A stretch of 64,000 nt of DNA, taken from Ricordea florida (lineage: Eukaryota; Cnidaria; Anthozoa; Corallimorpharia; Ricordeidae). The position numbers and the translations under genes are program-made. The notes below the pieces were generated by a model that saw nothing but the letters and a program-made list of their open reading frames with translations, had not been told where the DNA came from and ran no database searches. How positions within the stretch are numbered: the stretch's first letter is position 1; every line of letters begins with the position of its first letter. Positions 36,916-50,002 of this stretch are shown here, one piece after another. The stretch covers positions 19,183,262 through 19,247,261 of the forward strand of contig OX453272.1 of assembly GCA_949710005.1 (NCBI GenBank). Reading direction: 5' to 3'.

Positions 36916-39296
36916 CTCAGCGTCTAGAATGAGTATAAACACGAGATAAAGTGCGTTACAAAGTACATATTAAATGCTACAACACGGTAAAAGCGGCATA
37001 TTAATCGGCAATCTGTGTAATAAGCACTCGTTTGATAAAGTTTAGTACTGTGTGAGCAGTCTTCTTTACAATCAGCTGACTTAAGTAAATATATGCACAG
37101 CTAAACTACAATATAATCACGAATCACAATCAATCTATTTTTATTCTTAAATATTGCCTTTTGCGGTATAACATAAGTCGGCAAAGTGTCAGAATTGCAA
37201 AGATTCTGCAAAATAGGATAAAATGACCTTTATTCCAAGGGGGTAGGTTCGTGTCTTAAACGCGCATGCGTAGTGGCAAAAAGTCTAAGCCTTAAAAATT
37301 ACATTGAAATTAAATCGTTCTAATCAAAATTTTATTCGAAACTTAAAACTTATGGTAAAATGTGCTATTACAACTAAAGAGAACATTAAAAATGCTTACA
37401 TAACTTACTTACCTAGAAGACGGTCGTCCTGCCCATACAATCTCTTATAATGCATTTTGACCAAAATCTGTGAGGCTGAGTTTCTTGACAGCCAGCTGCT
37501 TGTATCGTATCTCAGCGTCTATAATGAGTATAAACACGAGATAAAGTGCGTTACAAAGTACATATTAAATGCTACAACACAGTAAAAGCGGCATATTAAT
37601 CGGCAATCTGTTTAATAAGCACTCGTTTGATAAAGTTTAGTACTGTGTGAGCAGTCTTCTTTACAATCAGCTGACTTAAGTAAATACATCCACAGCTAAA
37701 CTACAATATAATCACGAATCACAATCAATCTAATTTTATTCTTAAATATTGCCTTTTGCGGTATAGCATAAGTCGGAAAAGTGTCAGAATTGCAAAGATT
37801 CTGCAAAATAGGATAAAATCACCTTTATTCCAAGAGGGGTAGGTTCGTGTCTTAAACGCGCATGCGTAGTGGCAAAATGTCTAAGCCTTAAGAATTACAT
37901 TGAAATTAAATCGTTCTAATCAAAATTTAATTCCAAACCTTAAACTTATGGTAAAATGTGCTATTACAACTAAACAGAAGATTAAAAATGCTTACATAAC
38001 TTACTTACCTAGAACACGGTCGTCCTGCCCATACAATCTCTTATAATGCATTTTGACCAAAATCTGTGAGGCTGAGTTTCTTGACAGCCATCTGCATGTA
38101 TCGTATCTCAGCGTCTAGAATGAGTATAAACACGAGATAAAGTGCGTTACAAAGTACATATTAAATGCTACAACACGGTAAAAGCGGCATATTAATCGGC
38201 AATCTGTGTAATAAGCACTCGTTTGATAAAGTTTAGTACTGTGTGAGCAGTCTTCTTTACAATCAGCTGACTTAAGTAAATATATGCACAGCTAAACTAC
38301 AATATAATCACGAATCACAATCAATCTATTTTTATTCTTAAATATTGCCTTTTGCGGTATAACATAAGTCGGCAAAGTGTCAGAATTGCAAAGATTCTGC
38401 AAAATAGGATAAAATGACCTTTATTCCAAGGGGGTAGGTTCGTGTCTTAAACGCGCATGCGTAGTGGTAAGAAGTCTAAGCCATAAAAATTACATGAAAA
38501 TTAAATCGTTCTAATCAAAATTTTATTCGAAACTTAAAACTTATGGTAAAATCTGCTATTACAACTAAACAGAAGATTAAAAATGCTTACATAACTTACT
38601 TACCTAGAAGACGGTCGTCCTGCCCATACAATCTCTTATAATGCATTTTGACCAAAATCTGTGAGGCTGAGTTTCTTGACAGCCAGCTGCATGTATCGTA
38701 TCTCAGCGTCTAGAATGAGTATAAACACGAGATAAAGTGCGTTACAAAGTACATATTAAATGCTACAACACGGTAAAAGCGGCATATTAATCGGCAATCT
38801 GTGTAATAAGCACTCGTTTGATAAAGTTTAGTACTGTGTGAGCAGTCTTCTTTACAATCAGCTGACTTAAGTAAATATATGCACAGCTAAACTACAATAT
38901 AATCACGAATCACAATCAATCTAATTTTATTCTTAAATATTGCTTTTTGCGGTATAGCATAAGTCGGAAAAGTGTGAGAATTGCAAAGATTCTGCAAAAT
39001 AGGATAAAATGACCTTTATTCCAAGGGGGTAGGTTCGTGTCTTAAACGCGCATGCGTAGTGGTAAGAAGTCTAAGCCATAAAAATTACATGAAAATTAAA
39101 TCGTTCTAATCAAAATTTTATTCGAAACTTAAAACTTATGGTAAAATCTGCTATTACAACTAAACAGAAGATTAAAAATGCTTACATAACTTACTTACCT
39201 AGAAGACGGTCGTCCTGCCCATACAATCTCTTATAATGCATTTTGACCAAAATCTGTGAGGCTGAGTTTCTTGACAGCCAGCTGCATGTATCGTAT
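36916..39296 (+). repeat. 2381-bp four-unit repeat, copy 2
   Basis: This is the direct tandem duplicate of 34535-36915 with the same four-unit order (T, K at 37511, T, S). The near identity over 2.4 kb makes it the youngest duplication visible in the window. A sequence-collapse or expansion error in assembly could look the same. Confidence 0.9.
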
Positions 39297-42271
39297 CTCA
39301 GCGTCTAGAATGAGTATAAACACGAGATAAAGTGCGTTACAAAGTACATATTAAATGCTACAACACGGTAAAAGCGGCATATTAATCGGCAATCTGTGTA
39401 ATAAGCACTCGTTTGATAAAGTTTAGTACTGTGTGAGCAGTCTTCTTTACAATCAGCTGACTTAAGTAAATATATGCACAGCTAAACTACAATATAATCA
39501 CGAATCACAATCAATCTATTTTTATTCTTAAATATTGCCTTTTGCGGTATAACATAAGTCGGCAAAGTGTCAGAATTGCAAAGATTCTGCAAAATAGGAT
39601 AAAATGACCTTTATTCCAAGGGGGTAGGTTCGTGTCTTAAACGCGCATGCGTAGTGGTAAGAAGTCTAAGCCATAAAAATTACATGAAAATTAAATCGTT
39701 CTAATCAAAATTTTATTCGAAACTTAAAACTTATGGTAAAATCTGCTATTACAACTAAACAGAAGATTAAAAATGCTTACATAACTTACTTACCTAGAAG
39801 ACGGTCGTCCTGCCCATACAATCTCTTATAATGCATTTTGACCAAAATCTGTGAGGCTGAGTTTCTTGACAGCCAGCTGCATGTATCGTATCTCAGCGTC
39901 TAGAATGAGTATAAACACGAGATAAAGTGCGTTACAAAGTACATATTAAATGCTACAACACGGTAAAAGCGGCATATTAATCGGCAATCTGTGTAATAAG
40001 CACTCGTTTGATAAAGTTTAGTACTGTGTGAGCAGTCTTCTTTACAATCAGCTGACTTAAGTAAATATATGCACAGCTAAACTACAATATAATCACGAAT
40101 CACAATCAATCTAATTTTATTCTTAAATATTGCTTTTTGCGGTATAGCATAAGTCGGAAAAGTGTCAGAATTGCAAAGATTCTGCAAAATAGGATAAAAT
40201 GACCTTTATTCCAAGGGGGTAGGTTCGTGTCTTAAACGCGCATGCGTAGTGGTAAAAAGTCTAAGCCATAAAAATTACATGAAAATTAAATCGTTCTAAT
40301 CAAAATTTTATTCGAAACTTAAAACTTATGGTAAAATCTGCTATGACAACTAAACAGAAGATTAAAAATGCTTACATAACTTACTTACCTAGAACACGGT
40401 CGTCCTGCCCATACAATCTCTTATAATGCATTTTGACCAAAATCTGTGAGGCTGAGTTTCTTGACAGCCAGCTGCATGTATCGTATCTCAGCGTCTAGAA
40501 TGAGTATAAACACGAGATAAAGTGCGTTACAAAGTACATATTAAATGCTACAACACGGTAAAAGCGGCATATTAATCGGCAATCTGTGTAATAAGCACTC
40601 GTTTGATAAAGTTTAGTACTGTGTGAGCAGTCTTCTTTACAATCAGCTGACTTAAGTAAATATATGCACAGCTAAACTACAATATAATCACGAATCACAA
40701 TCAATCTAATTTTATTCTTAAATATTGCTTTTTGCGGTATAGCATAAGTCGGAAAAGTGTGAGAATTGCAATGATTCTGCAAAATAGGATAAAATGACCT
40801 TTATTCCAAGGGGGTAGGTTCGTGTCTTAAACGCGCATGCGTAGTGGTAAAAAGTCTAAGCCATAAAAATTACATGAAAATTAAATCGTTCTAATCAAAA
40901 TTTTATTCGAAACTTAAAACTTATGGTAAAATCTGCTATTACAACTAAACAGAAGATTAAAAATGCTTACATAACTTACTTACCTAGAAGACGGTCGTCC
41001 TGCCCATACAATCTCTTATAATGCATTTTGACCAAAATCTGTGAGGCTGAGTTTCTTGACAGCCAGCTGCATGTATCGTATCTCAGCGTCTAGAATGAGT
41101 ATAAACACGAGATAAAGTGCGTTACAAAGTACATATTAAATGCTACAACACGGTAAAAGCGGCATATTAATCGGCAATCTGTGTAATAAGCACTCGTTTG
41201 ATAAAGTTTAGTACTGTGTGAGCAGTCTTCTTTACAATCAGCTGACTTAAGTAAATATATGCACAGCTAAACTACAATATAATCACGAATCACAATCAAT
41301 CTAATTTTATTCTTAAATATTGCTTTTTGCGGTATAGCATAAGTCGGAAAAGTGTGAGAATTGCAAAGATTCTGCAAAATAGGATAAAATGACCTTTATT
41401 CCAAGGGGGTAGGTTCGTGTCTTAAACGCGCATGCGTAGTGGTAAAAAGTCTAAGCCATAAAAATTACATGAAAATTAAATCGTTCTAATCAAAATTTTA
41501 TTCGAAACTTAAAACTTATGGTAAAATCTGCTATTACAACTAAACAGAAGATTAAAAATGCTTACATAACTTACTTACCTAGAACACGGTCGTCCTGCCC
41601 ATACAATCTCTTATAATGCATTTTGACCAAAATCTGTGAGGCTGAGTTTCTTGACAGCCAGCTGCATGTATCGTATCTCAGCGTCTAGAATGAGTATAAA
41701 CACGAGATAAAGTGCGTTACAAAGTACATATTAAATGCTACAACACGGTAAAAGCGGCATATTAATCGGCAATCTGTGTAATAAGCACTCGTTTGATAAA
41801 GTTTAGTACTGTGTGAGCAGTCTTCTTTACAATCAGCTGACTTAAGTAAATATATGCACAGCTAAACTACAATATAATCACGAATCACAATCAATCTAAT
41901 TTTATTCTTAAATATTGCTTTTTGCGGTATAGCATAAGTCGGAAAAGTGTGAGAATTGCAAAGATTCTGCAAAATAGGATAAAATGACCTTTATTCCAAG
42001 GGGGTAGGTTCGTGTCTTAAACGCGCATGCGTAGTGGTAAAAAGTCTAAGCCATAAAAATTACATGAAAATTAAATCGTTCTAATCAAAATTTTATTCGA
42101 AACTTAAAACTTATGGTAAAATCTGCTATTACAACTAAACAGAAGATTAAAAATGCTTACATAACTTACTTACCTAGAAGACGGTCGTCCTGCCCATACA
42201 ATCTCTTATAATGCATTTTCACCAAAATCTGTGAGGCTGAGTTTCTTGACAGCCAGCTGCATGTATCGTAT
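39297..42271 (+). repeat. T unit followed by four S-like units
   Basis: The unit at 39297 is T. Units at 39892, 40487, 41082 and 41677 carry TTGCTTTTTGCGG and GGTAAAAAGTC. The first of these has GTGTCAGAATT and CTATGACAAC, so it is an S/standard hybrid; the second has GCAATGATTC; the last has CATTTTCACC. Here the S variant has expanded as a run of monomers instead of alternating with T. Confidence 0.82.
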
Positions 42272-44056
42272 CTCAGCGTCTAGAATGAGTATAAACACGA
42301 GATAAAGTGCGTTACAAAGTACATATTAAATGCTACAACACGGTAAAAGCGGCATATTAATCGGCAATCTGTGTAATAAGCACTCGTTTGATAAAGTTTA
42401 GTACTGTGTGAGCAGTCTTCTTTACAATCAGCTGACTTAAGTAAATATATGCACAGCTAAACTACAATATAATCACGAATCACAATCAATCTATTTTTAT
42501 TCTTAAATATTGCCTTTTGCGGTATAGCATAAGTCGGAAAAGTGTCAGAATTGCAAAGATTCTGCAAAATAGGATAAAATGACCTTTATTCCAAGGGGGT
42601 AGGTTCGTGTCTTAAACGCGCATGCGTAGTGGCAAAATGTCTAAGCCTTAGGAATTACATTGAAATTAAATCGTTCTAATCAAAATTTTATTCGAAACTT
42701 AAAACTTATGGTAAAATGTGCTATTACAACTAAAGAGAACATTAAAAATGCTTACATAACTTACTTACCTAGAACACGGTCGTCCTGCCCATACAATCTC
42801 TTATAATGCATTTTGACCAAAATCTGTGAGGCTGAGTTTCTTGACAGCCAGCTGCATGTATCGTATCTCAGCGTCTAGAATGAGTATAAACACGAGATAA
42901 AGTGCGTTACAAAGTACATATTAAATGCTACAACACGGTAAAAGCGGCATATTAATCGGCAATCTGTGTAATAAGCACTCGTTTGATAAAGTTTAGTACT
43001 GTGTGAGCAGTCTTCTTTACAATCAGCTGACTTAAGTAAATATATGCACAGCTAAACTACAATATAATCACGAATCACAATCAATCTATTTTTATTCTTA
43101 AATATTGCCTTTTGCGGTATAGCATAAGTCGGAAAAGTGTCAGAATTGCAAAGATTCTGCAAAATAGGATAAAATGACCTTTATTCCAAGGGGGTAGGTT
43201 CGTGTCTTAAACGCGCATGCGTAGTGGTAAAAAGTCTAAGCCATAAAAATTACATGAAAATTAAATCGTTCTAATCAAAATTTTATTCGAAACTTAAAAC
43301 TTATGGTAAAATCTGCTATTACAACTAAACAGAAGATTAAAAATGCTTACATAACTTACTTACCTAGAAGATGGTCGTCCTGCCCATACAATCTCTTATA
43401 ATGCATTTTGACCAAAATCTGTGAGGCTGAGTTTCTTGACAGCCAGCTGCATGTATCGTATCTCAGCGTCTAGAATGAGTATAAACACGAGATAAAGTGC
43501 GTTACAAAGTACATATTAAATGCTACAACACGGTAAAAGCGGCATATTAATCGGCAATCTGTGTAATAAGCACTCGTTTGATAAAGTTTAGTACTGTGTG
43601 AGCAGTCTTCTTTACAATCAGCTGACTTAAGTAAATATATGCACAGCTAAACTACAATATAATCACGAATCACAATCAATCTATTTTTATTCTTAAATAT
43701 TGCCTTTTGCGGTATAGCATAAGTCGGAAAAGTGTCAGAATTGCAAAGATTCTGCAAAATAGGATAAAATGACCTTTATTCCAAGGGGGTAGGTTCGTGT
43801 CTTAAACGCGCATGCGTAGTGGTAAGAAGTCTAAGCCATAAAAATTACATGAAAATTAAATCGTTCTAATCAAAATTTTATTCGAAACTTAAAACTTATG
43901 GTAAAATCTGCTATTACAACTAAACAGAAGATTAAAAATGCTTACATAACTTACTTACCTAGAAGATGGTCGTCCTGCCCATACAATCTCTTATAATGCA
44001 TTTTGACCAAAATCTGTGAGGCTGAGTTTCTTGACAGCCAGCTGCATGTATCGTAT
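42272..44056 (+). repeat. Transition units with CTATTTTTATT but standard middle
   Basis: Three units (42272, 42867, 43462) combine the T marker CTATTTTTATT with GGTATAGCAT and CGGAAAAG. The first has an A-type 3' half. The other two are B-type and introduce the marker AGAAGATGG, which then recurs at 45842, 49408, 54165 and 55950. Confidence 0.8.
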
Positions 44057-46436
44057 CTCAGCGTCTAGAATGAGTATAAACACGAGATAAAGTGCGTTAC
44101 AAAGTACATATTAAATGCTACAACACGGTAAAAGCGGCATATTAATCGGCAATCTGTGTAATAAGCACTCGTTTGATAAAGTTTAGTACTGTGTGAGCAG
44201 TCTTCTTTACAATCAGCTGACTTAAGTAAATATATGCACAGCTAAACTACAATATAATCACGAATCACAATCAATCTAATTTTATTCTTAAATATTGCCT
44301 TTTGCGGTATAGCATAAGTCGGAAAAGTGTCAGAATTCCAAAGATTCTGCAAAATAGGATAAAATGACCTTTATTCCAAGGGGGTAGGTTCGTGTCTTAA
44401 ACGCGCATGCGTAGTGGCAAAATGTCTAAGCCTTAGGAATTACATTGAAATTAAATCGTTCTAATCAAAATTTTATTCGTAACTTAAAACTTATGGTAAA
44501 ATGTGCTATTAAAACTAAAGAGAAGATTAAAAATGCTTACATAACTTACTTACCTAGAACACGGTCGTCCTGCCCATACAATCTCTTATAATGCATTTTG
44601 ACCAAAATCTGTGAGGCTGAGTTTCTTGACAGCCAGCTGCATGTATCGTATCTCAGCGTCTAGAATGAGTATAAACACGAGATAAAGTGCGTTACAAAGT
44701 ACATATTAAATGCTACAACACGGTAAAAGCGGCATATTAATCGGCAATCTGTGTAATAAGCACTCGTGTGATAAAGTTTAGTACTGTGTGAGCAGTCTTC
44801 TTTGCAATCAGCTGACTTAAGTAAATATATGCACAGCTAAACTACAATATAATCACGAATCACAATCAATCTATTTTTATTCTTAAATATTGCCTTTTGC
44901 GGTATAGCATAAGTCGGAAAAGTGTCAGAATTGCAAAGATTCTGCAAAATAGGATAAAATGACCTTTATTCCAAGGGAATAGGTTCGTGTCTTAAACGCG
45001 CATGCGTAGTGGTAAGAAGTCTAAGCCATAAAAATAACATGAAAATTAAATCGTTCTAATCAAAATTTTATTCGAAACTTAAAACTGATGGTAAAATCTG
45101 CTATTACAACTAAACAGAAGATTAAAAATGCTTACATAACTTACTTACCTAGAACACGGTCGTCCTGCCCATACAATCTCTTATAATGCATTTTGACCAA
45201 AATCTGTGAGGCTGAGTTTCTTGACAGCCAGCTGCATGTATCGTATCTCAGCGTCTAGAATGAGTATAAACACGAGATAAAGTGCGTTACAAAGTACATA
45301 TTAAATGCTACAACACGGTAAAAGCGGCATATTAATCGGCAATCTGTGTAATAAGCACTCGTTTGATAAAGTTTAGTACTGTGTGAGCAGTCTTCTTTAC
45401 AATCAGCTGACTTAAGTAAATATATGCACAGCTAAACTACAATATAATCACGAATCACAATCAATCTAATTTTATTCTTAAATATTGCCTTTTGCGGTAT
45501 AGCATAAGTCGGAAAAGTGTCAGAATTACAAAGATTCTGCAAAATAGGATAAAATGACCTTTATTCCAAGGGGGTAGGTTCGTGTCTTAAACGCGCATGC
45601 GTAGTGGCAAAATGTTTAAGCCTTAGGAATTACATTGAAATTAAATCGTTCTAATCAAAATTTTATTCGTAACTTAAAACTTATGGTAAAATGTGCTATT
45701 ACAACTAAAGAGAACATTAAAAATGCTTACATAACTTACTTACCTAGAAGACGGTCCTCCTGCCCATACAATCTCTTATAATGCATTTTGACCAAAATCT
45801 GTGAGGCTGAGTTTCTTGACAGCCAGCTGCATGTATCGTATCTCAGCGTCTAGAATGAGTATAAACACGAGATAAAGTGCGTTACAAAGTACATATTAAA
45901 TGCTACAACACGGTAAAAGCGGCATATTAATCGGCAATCTGTGTAATAAGCACTCGTTTGATAAAGTTTAGTACTGTGTGAGCAGTCTTCTTTACAATCA
46001 GCTGACTTAAGTAAATATATGCACAGCTAAACTACAATATAATCACGAATCACAATCAATCTATTTTTATTCTTAAATATTGCCTTTTGCGGTATAGCAT
46101 AAGTCGGAAAAGTGTCAGAATTGCAAAGATTCTGCAAAATAGGATAAAATGACCTTTATTCCAAGGGGGTAGGTTCGTGTCTTAAACGCGCATGCGTAGT
46201 GGTAAGAAGTCTAAGCCATAAAAATTACATGAAAATTAAATCGTTCTAATCAAAATTTTATTCGAAACTTAAAACTTATGGTAAAATCTGCTATTACAAC
46301 TAAACAGAAGATTAAAAATGCTTACATAACTTACTTACCTAGAAGATGGTCGTCCTGCCCATACAATCTCTTATAATGCATTTTGACCAAAATCTGTGAG
46401 GCTGAGTTTCTTGACAGCCAGCTGCATGTATCGTAT
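44057..46436 (+). repeat. Higher-order repeat, four-unit copy (P-Q-R-S order)
   Basis: P (44057) has GAATTCC, TCGTAACTT and AGAGAAGATT. Q (44652) has CACTCGTGTG, TTTGCAATCAG, AAATAACATG and ACTGATGG. R (45247) has ATGTTTAAGCC, TCGTAACTT and GGTCCTCC. The fourth unit (45842) has AGAAGATGG. P-Q-R recurs at 46437 (offset 2380) and at 50003. Private changes here, such as CAAGGGAATAGG in Q and TTAAAACTAAAG in P, postdate the duplication. Confidence 0.85.
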
Positions 46437-49400
46437 CTCAGCGTCTAGAATGAGTATAAACACGAGATAAAGTGCGTTACAAAGTACATATTAAATGCTA
46501 CAACACGGTAAAAGCGGCATATTAATCGGCAATCTGTGTAATAAGCACTCGTTTGATAAAGTTTAGTACTGTGTGAGCAGTCTTCTTTACAATCAGCTGA
46601 CTTAAGTAAATATATGCACAGCTAAACTACAATATAATCACGAATCACAATCAATCTAATTTTATTCTTAAATATTGCCTTTTGCGGTATAGCATAAGTC
46701 GGAAAAGTGTCAGAATTCCAAAGATTCTGCAAAATAGGATAAAATCACCTTTATTCCAAGGGGGTAGGTTCGTGTCTTAAACGCGCATGCGTAGTGGCAA
46801 AATGTCTAAGCCTTAGGAATTACATTGAAATTAAATCGTTCTAATCAAAATTTTATTCGTAACTTAAAACTTATGGTAAAATGTGCTATTACAACTAAAG
46901 AGAAGATTAAAAATGCTTACATAACTTACTTACCTAGAACACGGTCGTCCTGCCCATACAATCTCTTATAATGCATTTTGACCAAAATCTGTGAGGCTGA
47001 GTTTCTTGACAGCCAGCTGCATGTATCGTATCTCAGCGTCTAGAATGAGTATAAACACGAGATAAAGTGCGTTACAAAGTACATATTAAATGCTACAACA
47101 CGGTAAAAGCGGCATATTAATCGGCAATCTGTGTAATAAGCACTCGTGTGATAAAGTTTAGTACTGTGTGAGCAGTCTTCTTTGCAATCAGCTGACTTAA
47201 GTAAATATATGCACAGCTAAACTACAATATAATCACGAATCACAATCAATCTATTTTTATTCTTAAATATTGCCTTTTGCGGTATAGCATAAGTCGGAAA
47301 AGTGTCAGAATTGCAAAGATTCTGCAAAATAGGATAAAATGACCTTTATTCCAAGGGGGTAGGTTCGTGTCTTAAACGCGCATGCGTAGTGGTAAAAAGT
47401 CTAAGCCATAAAAATAACATGAAAATTAAATCGTTCTAATCAAAATTTTATTCGAAACTTAAAACTGATGGTAAAATCTGCTATTACAACTAAACAGAAG
47501 ATTAAAAATGCTTACATAACTTACTTACCTAGAACACGGTCGTCCTGCCCATACAATCTCTTATAATGCATTTTGACCAAAATCTGTGAGGCTGAGTTTC
47601 TTGACAGCCAGCTGCATGTATCGTATCTCAGCGTCTAGAATGAGTATAAACACGAGATAAAGTGCGTTACAAAGTACATATTAAATGCTACAACACGGTA
47701 AAAGCGGCATATTAATCGGCAATCTGTGTAATAAGCACTCGTTTGATAAAGTTTAGTACTGTGTGAGCAGTCTTCTTTACAATCAGCTGACTTAAGTAAA
47801 TATATGCACAGCTAAACTACAATATAATCACGAATCACAATCAATCTAATTTTATTCTTAAATATTGCCTTTTGCGGTATAGCATAAGTCGGAAAAGTGT
47901 CAGAATTGCAAAGATTCTGCAAAATAGGATAAAATGACCTTTATTCCAAGGGGGTAGGTTCGTGTCTTAAACGCGCATGCGTAGTGGCAAAATGTTTAAG
48001 CCTTAGGAATTACATTGAAATTAAATCGTTCTAATCAAAATTTTATTCGTAACTTAAAACTTATGGTAAAATGTGCTATTACAACTAAAGAGAACATTAA
48101 AAATGCTTACATAACTTACTTACCTAGAAGACGGTCCTCCTGCCCATACAATCTCTTATAATGCATTTTGACCAAAATCTGTGAGGCTGAGTTTCTTGAC
48201 AGCCAGCTGCATGTATCGTATCTCAGCGTCTAGAATGAGTATAAACACGAGATAAAGTGCGTTACAAAGTACATATTAAATGCTACAACACGGTAAAAGC
48301 GGCATATTAATCGGCAATCTGTGTAATAAGCACTCGTTTGATAAAGTTTAGTACTGTGTGAGCAGTCTTCTTTACAATCAGCTGACTTAAGTAAATATAT
48401 GCACAGCTAAACTACAATATAATCACGAATCACAATCAACCTAATTTTATTCTTAAATATTGCCTTTTGCGGTATAGCATAAGTCGGAAAAGTGTCAGAA
48501 TTCCAAAGATTCTGCAAAATAGGATAAAATGACCTTTATTCCAAGCGGGTAGGTTCGTGTCTTAAACGCGCATGCGTAGTGGTAAAAAGTCTAAGCCATA
48601 AAAATTACATGAAAATTAAATCGTTCTAATCAAAATTTTATTCGAAACTTAAAACTTATGGTAAAATCTGCTAGTACAACTAAACAGAAGATTAAAAATG
48701 CTTACATAACTTACCTAGAACACGGTCGTCCTGCCCATACAATCTCTTATAATGCATTTTGACCAAAATCTGTGAGGCTGAGTTTCTTGACAGCCAGCTG
48801 CATGTATCGTATCTCAGCGTCTAGAATGAGTATAAACACGAGATAAAGTGCGTTACAAAGTACATATTAAATGCTACAACACGGTAAAAGCGGCATATTA
48901 ATCGGCAATCTGTGTAATAAGCACTCGTTTGATAAAGTTTAGTACTGTGTGAGCAGTCTTCTTTACAATCAGCTGACTTAAGTAAATATATGCACAGCTA
49001 AACTACAATATAATCACGAATCACAATCAATCTAATTTTATTCTTAAATATTGCCTTTTGCGGTATAGCATAAGTCGGAAAAGTGTCAGAATTCCAAAGA
49101 TTCTGCAAAATAGGATAAAATGACCTTTATTCCAAGGGGGTAGGTTCGTGTCTTAAACGCGCATGCGTAGTGGCAAAATGTTTAAGCCTTAGGAATTACA
49201 TTGAAATTAAATCGTTCTAATCAAAATTTTATTCGTAACTTAAAACTTATGGTAAAATGTGCTATTACAACTAAAGAGAACATTAAAAATGCTTACATAA
49301 CTTACTTACCTAGAAGACGGTCCTCCTGCCCATACAATCTCTTAAAATGCATTTTGACCAAAATCTGTGAGGCTGAGTTTCTTGACAGCCAGCTGCATGT

Positions 49401-50002
49401 ATCGTATCTCAGCGTCTAGAATGAGTATAAACACGAGATAAAGTGCGTTACAAAGTACATATTAAATGCTACAACACGGTAAAAGCGGCATATTAATCGG
49501 CAATCTGTGTAATAAGCACTCGTTTGATAAAGTTTAGTACTGTGTGAGCAGTCTTCTTTACAATCAGCTGACTTAAGTAAATATATGCACAGCTAAACTA
49601 CAATATAATCACGAATCACAATCAATCTAATTTTATTCTTAAATATTGCCTTTTGCGGTATAGCATAAGTCGGAAAAGTGTCAGAATTGCAAAGATTCTG
49701 CAAAATAGGATAAAATGACCTTTATTCCAAGGGGGTAGGTTCGTGTCTTAAACGCGCATGCGTAGTGGTAAGAAGTCTAAGCCATAAAAATTACATGAAA
49801 ATTAAATCGTTCTAATCAAAATTTTATTCGAAACTTAAAACTTATGGTAAAATCTGCTATTACAACTAAACAGAAGATTAAAAATGCTTACATAACTTAC
49901 TTACCTAGAAGATGGTCGTCCTGCCCATACAATCTCTTATAATGCATTTTGACCAAAATCTGTGAGGCTGAGTTTCTTGACAGCCAGCTGCATGTATCGT
50001 AT
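46437..50002 (+). repeat. Higher-order repeat, six-unit copy (3566 bp)
   Basis: The order is P (46437), Q (47032), R (47627), U (48222), R-like (48813), and the AGAAGATGG unit (49408). U is 591 bp, having lost one TTAC, and carries CAACCTAATTTT, CAAGCGGGTAGG and CTAGTACAAC. Compared with the four-unit copy upstream, a U and an R-like unit are inserted before the last unit. P, Q, R and U are repeated at offset 3566 bp. Confidence 0.85.

Noticed and set aside
49201-49419. Open frame of 72 codons (TTG start) inside a satellite unit
   Set aside because: It exists only because this unit has CTTAAAATGC where the others have CTTATAATGC, which removes an in-frame TAA. All sister units are closed, so it is a chance opening in satellite DNA.
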